Shown: piece by piece, positions 1 through 7,437 of the stretch
Numbering within the stretch: the stretch's first letter is position 1
Layout of the letters: each line of letters begins with the position of its first letter
Assembly: GCA_910589165.1 (NCBI GenBank)
Contig: CAJUSP010000004.1
Span: 109,178 to 173,177 of the forward strand
Direction of reading: 5' to 3'
DNA length: 64,000 bases
Origin: an uncultured Adlercreutzia sp.
Lineage (GTDB): Bacteria; Actinomycetota; Coriobacteriia; Coriobacteriales; Eggerthellaceae
The notes under the pieces: model-generated
Told to the model about the DNA's origin: nothing
Database searches by the model: none
What the model saw: only the letters and a program-made list of their open reading frames with translations
Translations under genes and position numbers: made by a program

Positions 1-198
1 CGACGCGGCAAGAGGGGCCGGTGCCTGTTGGCAGTGCTTGTCGGAAGCTTGAAGAGGGGAATCGGCTGTTTCACCTGCGGCCGTGCCGTCGCCTCCTTGA
101 GCTTCGGTGCTCGTTGGCGATATGGCCAGGGGCGCCCCGCAGGCGGTGCAGGTACGGGCGTCGTCGGTGTTGGCGAAACCGCAGGAGCACAGCTGCAT
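1..198 (-). CDS. Zinc-ribbon protein, N-terminal part (cut by window edge)
   Basis: The reading frame starts at an ATG one base after the stop codon of the upstream gene and stays open to the window edge, so only the first 66 residues are seen. The N-terminus has paired cysteines, C4-x-C6 and C17-x2-C20, followed by GAPL. This is the usual look of a short zinc ribbon that heads many membrane or regulatory proteins. A Ser/Thr/Ala/Gly-rich, probably disordered stretch follows. The function lies in the unseen part. The 1-bp spacing from the 469-residue gene implies one operon with it. Confidence 0.6.
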   Translation of the reverse strand, partial: MQLCSCGFANTDDARTCTACGAPLAISPTSTEAQGGDGTAAGETADSPLQASDKHCQQAPAPLAAS

Positions 199-199
199 G

Positions 200-1609
200 T
201 CAGTTCATCTCCCTCGCGGCCGTGCCCGTTTTGCGGCGGCGCCGTTGGGCCGCGCCGGTCGCGCTGGCTCCCTCTGCCGCCTCTGCCTTCACCACTTCGC
301 GGCAGAAGGCGGCATCGGGGGGCGCCTTGTAGCGCACAGAGTTCACGATGCCGAATTCCGCCAGCTCGTCGGCGATCTCGTCGTAGACGGCGCAGAAGTC
401 GTTCTGGCTTTCCAGCAGCGCCTCGCTGCGCAGGCCCGCGGGCGCCGCCTCCAGGGAGACCTCGTCGCCGTCTTCCACGTTTGCGAGGCCCCGAGGCGTG
501 CCGGCTACCTGCAGCATGAGATCGCCCTGGTCCGACACGAAGGCGTGGATGCCCTCGGTGCCCGCGGCGCTGCCGTAGAGCCGGTGGGTGCCTGCAAGGT
601 CGCGCCCCATGCGCACCGAGCGGGCGATGTCGTAGCCGTGGCGCGCCATGACCGTATCGATGCAAACTTGCAGGTAGGCGTCGCGGTCGGCTTGGTCGAG
701 GGCCGCCCGCAGGGCCTCCAGGTGGTGGGCGCCCTCTTCCAGCGTAGCGAACGCGGGAGGCGCTGCGGGCGCGGCGAGGCCTCGTGAGGCCAGCTGGGCC
801 GCGGCGTCGTCGATGAGCGCGGCCAAGTCGGCCATGGCCGCGGCATTGGATTCCATAGCGGGAAGGAGCAGCGCGATCTGCGGGGCCGTTGTGGTGCCGA
901 AGTCGCGGGCGGCGTCCAGGAGCAGCGCTCGGTCGGCCGGCAGCGCGTAGGGGTCGTTTACCAGCGCGAGAGCTCGGGCGGCTATGGCCTGCGCATCGTC
1001 GGCCGCAGCGCCCGACGAGCTTTCCTGGGCGCTTCTGGCAAAGTCAACGGCACGGGTGCCTCCGACGGTTTCAGCGCTTTCCGCCATCGTGGAAGTGGCG
1101 TCAGTAGCGCCTCCGGACTCAAGCGCGCTCTCACCTTGGTTGCCACGCTCGGCATCACCCGCATCCGCGGATATATCGGCAGCCTGGTCGACGGCCTCTT
1201 GCAACATAGCGGCAAAATCCCGGGCGTCCGCATGGGCCTCTTGGCGCATCCGAGCCCGTTCGATGCGCTCGGCCAGACCGGCCGCTTCGGCGTCGAACGC
1301 GTCGGCGATGGCAGCAGCCGAGGTGGTGCAGCGGGCCGCCGATTCCACGGAGTCTTCCATACGCGGGCAGGGCGTGAAAACGCATTCCGCATCCAACCGC
1401 GCGAGCGCCCGGGCGGCCACCGCGCGGATGTCCTCGGCGATCTCGCCGCAGCCCTCGCATCCCGCCGCCGCGGCCAGCAGCTCGTCGCGCCGCGCCGCAA
1501 TGCGCCGCCGCGCCCGCGCCCGGCCGTGGTCCACATCGGAGCGCAGCGCCGCCAGCTGCGCCTGAATGCGCCGCTCGATTTCCAACTGACTCGTCTTCGG
1601 CCCGCTCAT
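200..1609 (-). CDS. Unknown 469-residue Ala/Glu/Asp-rich coiled-coil protein
   Basis: I do not recognise the family. The N-terminus (MSGPKTSQLEIERRIQAQLA) begins a long charged helical region with many Arg/Ala/Glu heptad-like stretches. It carries a C51-x2-C54 pair inside CEGCGE and another isolated CTP-like cysteine region further on. Residues about 150-220 are low-complexity and acidic. The C-terminal third (from about residue 290) looks globular, with YLQVCIDTVMARHGYDIARS and a beta-rich ending. No signal peptide or membrane segment is seen. A zinc-ribbon gene starts 1 bp after its stop, so the two are probably co-transcribed. The upstream neighbour (carbonic anhydrase) is divergent. The reading frame and start are sound; the function is unknown. 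Confidence 0.75.
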   Translation of the reverse strand: MSGPKTSQLEIERRIQAQLAALRSDVDHGRARARRRIAARRDELLAAAAGCEGCGEIAEDIRAVAARALARLDAECVFTPCPRMEDSVESAARCTTSAAAIADAFDAEAAGLAERIERARMRQEAHADARDFAAMLQEAVDQAADISADAGDAERGNQGESALESGGATDATSTMAESAETVGGTRAVDFARSAQESSSGAAADDAQAIAARALALVNDPYALPADRALLLDAARDFGTTTAPQIALLLPAMESNAAAMADLAALIDDAAAQLASRGLAAPAAPPAFATLEEGAHHLEALRAALDQADRDAYLQVCIDTVMARHGYDIARSVRMGRDLAGTHRLYGSAAGTEGIHAFVSDQGDLMLQVAGTPRGLANVEDGDEVSLEAAPAGLRSEALLESQNDFCAVYDEIADELAEFGIVNSVRYKAPPDAAFCREVVKAEAAEGASATGAAQRRRRKTGTAAREMN

Positions 1610-1715
1610 GGGCTACCCCTTTGCAACGCGCGTATCGTGCATGACATTATAAGGGAAACCGACCAGGCGCGCGGGGCCGCAGCCCATCGTGCCGCCGAGA
1701 GCCCGAGGAGACGCC

Positions 1716-2339
1716 ATGGATGAGACGACTGCGTCCGACAAGCTGGCCTATACCGCCGACGACTACGATTCCGATGCCCATGTGCCGGCGGCCGAGGCGC
1801 TGCGGCGCTTGAGGGAGGGCAACCGCATCTACGTGGAAGCCCTGGACCACGAGCGCGACCTCTCGCCCGAGCGTATCCAAGATCTCTTCGAGAACGGCCA
1901 GCGCCCCTTCGCCTGCGTCATCACCTGCGCCGATTCCCGCGTGGTGCCCGAGCACATTTTCATGACGGGCCTTGGCGAGCTGTTCGTCATCCGCGTGGCC
2001 GGCAACGTCGTGGGGCCCCTCGAGCTAGCGAGCGCCGTGTACGCCTGCGAGCACTTGCACACGCGGCTGCTGCTCGTGCTCGGCCACACCCACTGCGGCG
2101 CCATCAAGGCGGCCCTCGATGGCGAGGCGGGGCCGGTGGCCGCCATCACCGAGCGCATTGCCGCGGTCCTCGGCGACGTGCACGACCCCTACGAGGCCAG
2201 CGTCGTGAATGCCAACGCTGCCGTGGCCGCCCTGCGCGCCTCCGACGCGTTGGCCCGCCTAGAAAAAGAAGACGGCCTCGCCATAAGCGCGGCCGTCTAC
2301 CACACCCACTGCGGCGTCGTCGATTTCCTGGGCGAGTAG
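1716..2339 (+). CDS. Beta-class carbonic anhydrase
   Basis: Interconverts CO2 and bicarbonate in the cytoplasm. The 207-residue product has the beta-class signatures: CADSR (C71 zinc ligand, D73/R75 dyad) and GHTHCGA (H124 and C127 zinc ligands). Length fits the family. I chose the ATG at 1716 because GAGGAG lies 5 bp upstream; an in-frame GTG at 1689 lacks this. It is divergent from the coiled-coil gene and separated from the AAA ATPase by a palindrome-containing spacer, so it is probably monocistronic. It would supply bicarbonate for carboxylations in an anaerobe, which is inference. Confidence 0.93.
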   Translation: MDETTASDKLAYTADDYDSDAHVPAAEALRRLREGNRIYVEALDHERDLSPERIQDLFENGQRPFACVITCADSRVVPEHIFMTGLGELFVIRVAGNVVGPLELASAVYACEHLHTRLLLVLGHTHCGAIKAALDGEAGPVAAITERIAAVLGDVHDPYEASVVNANAAVAALRASDALARLEKEDGLAISAAVYHTHCGVVDFLGE

Positions 2340-2380
2340 CACGCGTCCCGGTCGAAAAGGACGTCTGTCATTTCGAAAAA

Positions 2381-2445
2381 ATCTCCCAAAACGGAGATAA
2401 ATTCGTGAAAAAATCTCCCAAATCGGAGATTTTTTCAGATATACT
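2381..2445 (+). promoter_or_regulatory. Two palindromic operators and -10 box before the AAA ATPase
   Basis: Two related inverted repeats lie between the carbonic anhydrase and the ATPase. The first has ATCTCC at 2381-2386 and GGAGAT at 2393-2398. The second has 11-nt arms, AAAAAATCTCC at 2408-2418 and GGAGATTTTTT at 2425-2435. Their centres are 32 bp apart, about three helical turns. TATACT at 2440-2445 is a good -10 box directly after the second palindrome, so a bound repressor would block it. No DNA-binding gene is adjacent, so the regulator must be encoded elsewhere or be the ATPase itself. Confidence 0.6.
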
Positions 2446-2494
2446 CATGCCCTCAGGTCAATGAAAAAAGACTGCCCCGAGACAAGGAAGAGCC

Positions 2495-3829
2495 ATGGCT
2501 GAAATGAAGCGCAAGATTGATGAGAGGCTTTCGGCTTGGAAAAATCGCACCCATAAGCCACTTGTGGTCTTCGGCGCACGTCAGACGGGAAAGACTACCT
2601 CGGTGCTGGAATTCGGCCGCGCCCATTACGACCATGTCGTTCATATTGACTTTTACAAGCAGCCGTCCGCCAAAGAGGCCTTTCAGGGAGACCTTACGCC
2701 TGCAGCGATCATCGCGTCGCTGGAGGCGCTGCTTGATACCGACATTGTGCCCGGCAAAACCCTTCTCTTTCTCGACGAGATCCAGGCGTGCGATGAGGCG
2801 CTGACATCGCTCAAGTTCTTCTGCACCGACGCGCCCGACTATGATGTCGTGGCAGCGGGAAGCTTGCTGGGCGTGCATGTGGCGCGGAAGGGGTCTTATC
2901 CGGTTGGCTATGTGGATATGCTTGTCATGACCCCCATGGATTTCGAGGAGTACTGCTGGGCCTTGGGGAAGGAGCGGGCGTTTCGTCTCGTGAGGCAATC
3001 GTTCGAGACCTTTTCCCCCTGTGCTGTGCACGAGCAGATGATGGAGCTGTACCGCAGCTACCTTCTGGTGGGAGGGATGCCCGAGGTGGTGGCGAGGCAT
3101 GTCGCGGGAGCGCGGTTGGGCGACCTGCGCGAGAAACAAGACGAGATTTCCGTCGCCTACGTTGCCGATATGGCCAAGTACGCCACGGCAGCTGACACGG
3201 TTAAGATAGTCGCTTGCTGGGAGAGCCTTCCCGAACAGTTGGCCAAGGAAAGCGGCTCGACGAAGTTCATGTGGCGCTACGTTGCCAGCGGGGCGAAAGC
3301 CGAGCGCTACCAGACCGCCGTCGACTGGCTGGTGGCGGCCGGGTTGGTCAACCGCTGCACGCAGGTGTCCGAGGGTACTTCCCCGTTGCGATCCTTCGAA
3401 AACGCGTCGTCGTTCAAGCTCTACGCTCTGGACACAGGCCTTCTGACAAGTTGGTATCGCGCGCAGCCGGATGACTTCGGAGGAAAGGATCGTCGGTCTG
3501 CGCATTTTCGCGGCGGCGTAGCGGAAAACTACGTAATGCAGCAGCTGGCCGCTGCTCAGGCGGCGGCGTACTACTGGGGCGCGCAGAGCACGTACGAGGT
3601 GGAGTTTGTTGTCCGCATCGGCGACGATGTCGTGCCCATCGAAGTGAAGTCGGGCGAGCGCGTGAAATCGACGAGCGCCAAGCGCTTCGCGGAGAAATAC
3701 GGCTGCCCCTATATAGTGCACATGACAGCGAAGAACTTCGGCGCCACTGACGCGGTTAAGAGCATCCCGCTGTATGCGGCCATCCTGCTCGCCGAGCAAT
3801 GTCAAACCCGCCCGCTTTTTGCGAGTTAG
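2495..3829 (+). CDS. AAA ATPase with DUF4143-type C-terminus
   Basis: A 444-residue member of the common but poorly understood AAA_14/DUF4143 family. Visible motifs are Walker A GARQTGKTT (residues 27-35) and Walker B LFLDE (91-95). The C-terminal half ends in the beta-rich segment with VEFVVRIGDDVVPIEVKSG, typical of the PD-(D/E)XK-like part of these proteins (E...EVK). The start ATG has AAGGAAG upstream. It stands alone behind two palindromes and is convergent with the membrane-protein operon. Such genes are sporadic, often in accessory regions; the cellular role is unknown. Base composition around it looks less GC-rich than the core genes, consistent with transfer. Confidence 0.85.
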   Translation: MAEMKRKIDERLSAWKNRTHKPLVVFGARQTGKTTSVLEFGRAHYDHVVHIDFYKQPSAKEAFQGDLTPAAIIASLEALLDTDIVPGKTLLFLDEIQACDEALTSLKFFCTDAPDYDVVAAGSLLGVHVARKGSYPVGYVDMLVMTPMDFEEYCWALGKERAFRLVRQSFETFSPCAVHEQMMELYRSYLLVGGMPEVVARHVAGARLGDLREKQDEISVAYVADMAKYATAADTVKIVACWESLPEQLAKESGSTKFMWRYVASGAKAERYQTAVDWLVAAGLVNRCTQVSEGTSPLRSFENASSFKLYALDTGLLTSWYRAQPDDFGGKDRRSAHFRGGVAENYVMQQLAAAQAAAYYWGAQSTYEVEFVVRIGDDVVPIEVKSGERVKSTSAKRFAEKYGCPYIVHMTAKNFGATDAVKSIPLYAAILLAEQCQTRPLFAS

Positions 3830-3886
3830 TGGAAGAGCTTCGGGTCGGGTTGTCGTATTTCCAGAAGACTGGTAGGTAACCTTTTA

Positions 3887-3928
3887 ACTCGAGCTTCTAT
3901 GTAACAAATGTTGCATAGAAGCTCGAGT
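3887..3928. terminator. 15-bp perfect hairpin after the AAA ATPase
   Basis: ACTCGAGCTTCTATG at 3887-3901 pairs perfectly with 3914-3928 across a 12-nt loop. It begins 58 bp after the ATPase stop and is a likely transcription end, although no clear T-run follows. A second, weaker inverted repeat lies at 3979-3988 / 4006-4015 (arms TATTCAAATC). No gene is supported between 3830 and 4280. Confidence 0.5.
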
Positions 3929-4086
3929 GTTGCTCGACGGGGACAAGAGCAAACAAAGGAAGAAACACCAGTTCAAACTATTCAAATCATGATTATACAA
4001 ATCACGATTTGAATAGCAGCAGTGGTATCGCTGACTTAGATCCGCGGATCTTTGCGAAGCCAAGCCGTCGGAGACAAGCTCGAAAG

Positions 4087-4106
4087 AATCTCCCAAATTG
4101 GAGGTT
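4087..4106. repeat. Degenerate third copy of the ATPase operator palindrome
   Basis: AATCTCC at 4087-4093 and GGAGGTT at 4100-4106 flank CAAATT, matching the palindrome upstream of the ATPase with one arm mismatch. The next bases (TTTTCCAGATA) also match what follows the upstream copy (TTTTTTCAGATA). The ATPase is thus bracketed by two related operator/promoter segments, but no start codon with a real gene follows this copy. It may be a relic of a duplicated or lost gene. Confidence 0.45.
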
Positions 4107-4190
4107 TTCCAGATACAGCAAGTGAAGCTTGCCATCCGAATCGGTGATCTAAGGGTCACTCGAGCTGTGAACGACGAAGCATGATATGCG

Positions 4191-4236
4191 AACGCGGAAT
4201 GGTCGGCGTCATTTCATGCGCCGGCCACTCCGCGTT
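4191..4236. terminator. 18-bp GC-rich hairpin at the end of the membrane operon
   Basis: Arms 4191-4208 and 4219-4236 pair over 18 bp with only two mismatches, both allowing G-U pairing, around a 10-nt loop. It lies 45 bp beyond the last small gene of the minus-strand operon and is its likely 3' end. No T-run is visible. Confidence 0.5.
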
Positions 4237-4280
4237 GCATTGACTTATGATGCAAATCAGGCTCTTGACCTCAGGGCGCT

Positions 4281-4424
4281 TTATCCCAAAGTGCATTTTT
4301 GGAGCGCAAAAATAAGGAGGCCAGCCATCGCAAACACAAGGGGAAGACGGACAAAGTAATACGGTAAATTTTGCCAGTGGGTACGTGCTTCCCGGATAAA
4401 ATCGATCAATGCGTCTATTCCCAC
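4281..4424 (-). CDS. Small single-TM protein, third gene of the membrane operon
   Basis: A 47-residue frame starting at GTG (4424) with AGGAAGGA 7 bp upstream and ending TAA at 4281. The product has a charged amphipathic N-terminus (IDALIDFIREARTHWQ) and one membrane segment (about residues 21-43, YYFVRLPLVFAMAGLLIFAL) with a short C-terminal tail. It lies in the same frame as the preceding 413-residue gene, 9 codons after that gene's amber stop. It could therefore also be reached by readthrough, giving a C-terminal extra TM. The strong ribosome-binding site favours a separate small protein. Function unknown; the context suggests a partner of the two larger membrane proteins. Confidence 0.5.
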   Translation of the reverse strand: MGIDALIDFIREARTHWQNLPYYFVRLPLVFAMAGLLIFALQKCTLG

Positions 4425-4451
4425 GATGAGATCCTTCCTGTGAGTAAGCTG

Positions 4452-5693
4452 CTATTTTGTCTTGCCGAGGAATTGGCATTTGCGATGCACGTCAAATTCT
4501 TCCTCGGTAATTCTGTAAAACACGAGACATCCTGTTTCGTTGGTTGTCCGCCCGCTGTAGCGTCCCGACATCCGATTGACCTGTGTTGACGGGTGCTTCT
4601 TGAGCCAGTTGAGTTCCGCGAATCCCCCGAGAGAGGCTCCCCTGCCGACTTCCCGAGGGTCTTGGTACCAGTACACAAGGCTTCCCTGGGGTTTATCGGA
4701 TGGCGAGACGATGGTCTTGGTGCTTTCAAAAAACGGTATAGAGGTCTTGTCGCAAAGCCAGCCCTTCATATAAAGCTCATCGTCAATTACGTCGATAACT
4801 ACAATACGGGGTGTTTCGTAGAGCATATCAAAGCCACTTTTTCGGCTCTTGTCAGGTATTGAGTAGTATTTCCAGTAGCCTTTCAACGAGCGAAATTGCA
4901 TGAGGTTCTTCGCTTTGTTCGACGTCAAGTAGAGAAGAAGCGCCGATACGACTCCGCCGAGACTGACCGCGATGTCCATGGAGTCAAACAATGGGCTACC
5001 TGCGAAGAAGAGAGCTGCAAATACTCCAAAAATGAGTATTGCTTTTCCCAAAACGCCAATTCCTCGTTGAGTCACACATGCATACAAAATCCGGTCTCCC
5101 CACCGTGGGGGCACCTCCTCGTCGTAGTTCAATGTGGGGAGTCTGAACATTCTGAATTCAGTGCGGTTGTCCGGCTCGTCCTCCAAATTCGTTTCGATTA
5201 GCTCCAATCCAAAGGTAGCTCCTGCATTAGCGCGACAAAGAACAGCGGTTGATGGGGGAAGCATCCCCGATGCTAGCCACTGAGCCCCGATCGCTGTATC
5301 TTCAATTTCTAGCTCCTGCAAGTTTGGACAGGCTTCTGCCCTATGTTTGCGAGTCTGCTTCAGCGCCTGAATATGGGATGCAACGTGTGTGAGATCTTTG
5401 GCGTCAACGTTCGCTAGCTTAAAGAGGCAGTGATGAATATCGAGTATGGTTGTCGAGACAAGTTCAAGTTGCTCATCTTTAATTGCGTCAAAAGTTTCCT
5501 TAACTTGCCCTCCGATGCTGTTTTTGACCGCTACAACACCGTAGTCGACTTCATGGGTTTTTAGAGCATAGACGACCCTTTGAGAGTTAACGAGAGGAAC
5601 CAATTCTGTGTTATCGAGCATCAGAGCTTCCGCCATTTTCGTTGCAGCCTCTTCGGCGTTGCTCCCCTGAGCTCCTTGGTAGCCTACTTTCAT
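4452..5693 (-). CDS. Prephenate-dehydratase-like domain fused to 2TM and beta-rich domain
   Basis: A 413-residue fusion. Residues 1-187 follow the prephenate dehydratase fold along its length: VGYQGAQGS at the start, DYGVVAVKNSIGGQV where enzymes have DYxVVPIENSxxG, IHHCL for IDHCL, and FGLELIE near the end. Catalytic positions are changed: the TRF motif reads TEF (178-180) and IEN reads VKN. It is therefore more likely a ligand sensor than an enzyme. Two membrane segments follow (about 212-232 and 239-257), then a beta-rich domain from LKGYWKYY (270) to about 398, with GRYSGRTTNETG near its end. This 2TM + beta-domain layout resembles effector proteins of CBASS-like immune systems, which is inference. 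It lies 9 bp after the zinc-ribbon membrane gene. Confidence 0.75.
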   Translation of the reverse strand: MKVGYQGAQGSNAEEAATKMAEALMLDNTELVPLVNSQRVVYALKTHEVDYGVVAVKNSIGGQVKETFDAIKDEQLELVSTTILDIHHCLFKLANVDAKDLTHVASHIQALKQTRKHRAEACPNLQELEIEDTAIGAQWLASGMLPPSTAVLCRANAGATFGLELIETNLEDEPDNRTEFRMFRLPTLNYDEEVPPRWGDRILYACVTQRGIGVLGKAILIFGVFAALFFAGSPLFDSMDIAVSLGGVVSALLLYLTSNKAKNLMQFRSLKGYWKYYSIPDKSRKSGFDMLYETPRIVVIDVIDDELYMKGWLCDKTSIPFFESTKTIVSPSDKPQGSLVYWYQDPREVGRGASLGGFAELNWLKKHPSTQVNRMSGRYSGRTTNETGCLVFYRITEEEFDVHRKCQFLGKTK

Positions 5694-5702
5694 GGCGTGA
5701 AG

Positions 5703-6473
5703 CTATATATTCGGGGTGTCAGTGTGGAAGTCCCTGTAGGAGCGGGTTCCGCACTCTTTGCAGACGTACCACTGGCGGATAAAGGTGCGCGTTCCGGGGA
5801 TGTACTGTTCGTAGGTAGAGATAACTTCCCCCCGATTATTTTTCTGCTCCATCTTTTGCTTGATTTGAATTGCTTCCGTGCCAAGGATCTCTTGGGTGCT
5901 CTTTTTCACAGCGCCCCATTTTTGGCACTTCTGGCATTTTCCTCCGACGTTTTCCGTAAGTTGCTTTCCTCCTTTGAACATGCGGTAGAGGAAGTTGATG
6001 ACCAGACCGCCCATCGAGTAGATGAGGAGCACCAGAGCAAAGAGCTCGATGACGAGGGCGACAATCATCGGCAACGACTGATAGTAGGCCCCGAAGGTGC
6101 ATGCAATCACAACGGCGATCACGAATACGACGACGAAGAAGACGAGGCTCTTGTCGAGCACGAACTTGTGCAAAAGCCCGTTGGCCTGTGAGAGACGATC
6201 CCCGAAGGTTGCTTTCTGCGGAGACCAGTCTTCCACCTGCACGGTTACGAAGTCCGGCGAATCGGGTTTATCGCGTACGAATACTACGTTGGGATCGGAT
6301 TCCAGAATCATCGAGTAAAGCTCAGAATCGATCGAGTTGGCATCGATGTAAACGGCATCGTAAAAGAGGCCCTCGTCGGATGTCGCTTCCTCAAGGAACT
6401 TGCCCAAAGGCATATAAGTGGCATCGACTTTGGGGGAAGCGAACTCATGGTCGCTTACGAGATAGCTGGTCAT
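5703..6473 (-). CDS. 2TM protein with C-terminal zinc ribbon, first gene of the operon
   Basis: A 256-residue protein that I do not recognise as a named family. Residues 1-105 form a soluble alpha/beta-looking domain (YDAVYIDANSID, PNVVFVRDKP), rather like a receiver or toprim-type fold without clear catalytic residues. Two membrane helices follow (about 108-128 and 134-155). The C-terminal domain has C180-x2-C183 and C238-x2-C241, a split zinc ribbon. I start it at ATG 6473, with AAAGGA just upstream; a TTG at 6497 is in frame but has no such site. It is followed after 9 bp by the prephenate-dehydratase-like fusion and heads the three-gene operon. A long perfect inverted repeat lies in its upstream region. 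Confidence 0.7.
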   Translation of the reverse strand: MTSYLVSDHEFASPKVDATYMPLGKFLEEATSDEGLFYDAVYIDANSIDSELYSMILESDPNVVFVRDKPDSPDFVTVQVEDWSPQKATFGDRLSQANGLLHKFVLDKSLVFFVVVFVIAVVIACTFGAYYQSLPMIVALVIELFALVLLIYSMGGLVINFLYRMFKGGKQLTENVGGKCQKCQKWGAVKKSTQEILGTEAIQIKQKMEQKNNRGEVISTYEQYIPGTRTFIRQWYVCKECGTRSYRDFHTDTPNI

Positions 6474-6541
6474 TCGGAGTCCTTTCACTTGCAACAATCG
6501 TCAGGTGAATGGACTTCGGCGATCAGATGAAGAGCATCCAC

Positions 6542-6655
6542 CACAATCGCCAAATTGTAAGAACTCCAAAAGAAGCACTTAAAAGGCAGATGCCCTTCAG
6601 CATGGCTTCTCTTGGTGAGCTAACAATATGAGGTTCTTACAATTTGGCGATTGTG
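6542..6655. repeat. 23-bp perfect inverted repeats flanking a 68-bp core
   Basis: Positions 6542-6564 and 6633-6655 are perfect reverse complements (left arm begins CACAATCGCC, ends GTAAGAAC). The core contains a further nested stem (AGAAGC / GCTTCT and AAAGG / CCTT). No open frame of note lies inside. No target-site duplication is visible. It sits 69 bp upstream of the membrane operon start. Possibilities are a MITE-like insertion, a structured RNA, or a large operator. The remaining spacer 6656-6754 shows nothing further. Confidence 0.6.
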
Positions 6656-6754
6656 ATTCTATCGATTTGACAGAGCGTAATCAAGCCCCCAAGTTTGCGG
6701 AAGGCGGTTATTGCGGAAGGCTACAGTAGGCAGGAGGGATCCTGACTTCCGACG

Positions 6755-7435
6755 CTAGCGTGCGGGTGGTAATTCTGCCCATAGAGTGCGTTCGGAACTG
6801 TTTTGCATCACAAAAGCGGAATAGACTTGTGCGCGTTCGTCGTATTTCAACACGGGAATGTTGTGCGTAAGCTCGCTTGAGCCGTCAAGGTAGTAGTGAC
6901 TTTCCCCATCCCAGAATATACCGTGGAAGTTGGGGTCGTTTGCGAGGTGCTCGCTGCAGGTTCCTACGTGGCCGGCAATGATATCCTTTAGGAACGGGCC
7001 CTTAGTGGGAGGATATTTGCCTTCGAGCGTGTGCCGATTTGTGCCAACGCGCCAGAGGTCGCCAGCCTCTTCGTCGATTCCGGCATGAACAAAGATTTGC
7101 TCTGCTGTTTCGTAAAAGGATGGAAGCTTCGAGAGCCATCTTCTAATTCGCTCAAGGTCATCTGGTAGGTGGGTGCCGGATGACCTTGAGCGCTCATTCA
7201 GGTAATCGAGATAGAGCCGGTCGATGTTGCCCATGAGGACAACGACCTTCGCAGCCGAGCTCTGCTGGATATCCATGACGACCGTATAGCTTTCTGGCTT
7301 TTGAAACGCATGATCGATTGTGTCGCCAGCGACCACAAGTGTCGTATCTGGGTCATCGAGAGAAACGACCTCCAGCGCTCTCTGAAGAGCATTCAGCTCG
7401 CCGTGAATATCGCTGAGGGCAAAAACTGTGCCCAA
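6755..7435 (-). CDS. Calcineurin-like metallophosphoesterase
   Basis: A 226-residue phosphoesterase of the bacterial PrpA/Ap4A-hydrolase type. Metal-binding motifs are visible in order: D9-x-H11 (SDIHGE), GDTID (37-41), GNID (69-72, usually GNHD/E) and FVHAGID. The substrate (phosphoprotein or dinucleotide) cannot be told. Translation starts at TTG 7435, only two bases after the stop of the LytR-CpsA-Psr gene, with GTGGAG overlapping that stop, so it is the second gene of that operon. The His-to-Ile change in the GNHD block is unusual for the family. Confidence 0.85.
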   Translation of the reverse strand: MGTVFALSDIHGELNALQRALEVVSLDDPDTTLVVAGDTIDHAFQKPESYTVVMDIQQSSAAKVVVLMGNIDRLYLDYLNERSRSSGTHLPDDLERIRRWLSKLPSFYETAEQIFVHAGIDEEAGDLWRVGTNRHTLEGKYPPTKGPFLKDIIAGHVGTCSEHLANDPNFHGIFWDGESHYYLDGSSELTHNIPVLKYDERAQVYSAFVMQNSSERTLWAELPPAR

Positions 7436-7437
7436 GG

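Noticed and set aside
3884..4159. A 91-residue minus-strand open frame in the spacer after the AAA ATPase
   Set aside because: It runs through two inverted repeats and an operator relic, has no ribosome-binding site and no protein-like pattern.
4452..4454. Pyrrolysine or programmed recoding at the TAG
   Set aside because: Nothing in the window suggests a suppressor system, and a good ribosome-binding site just after explains the downstream frame more simply.
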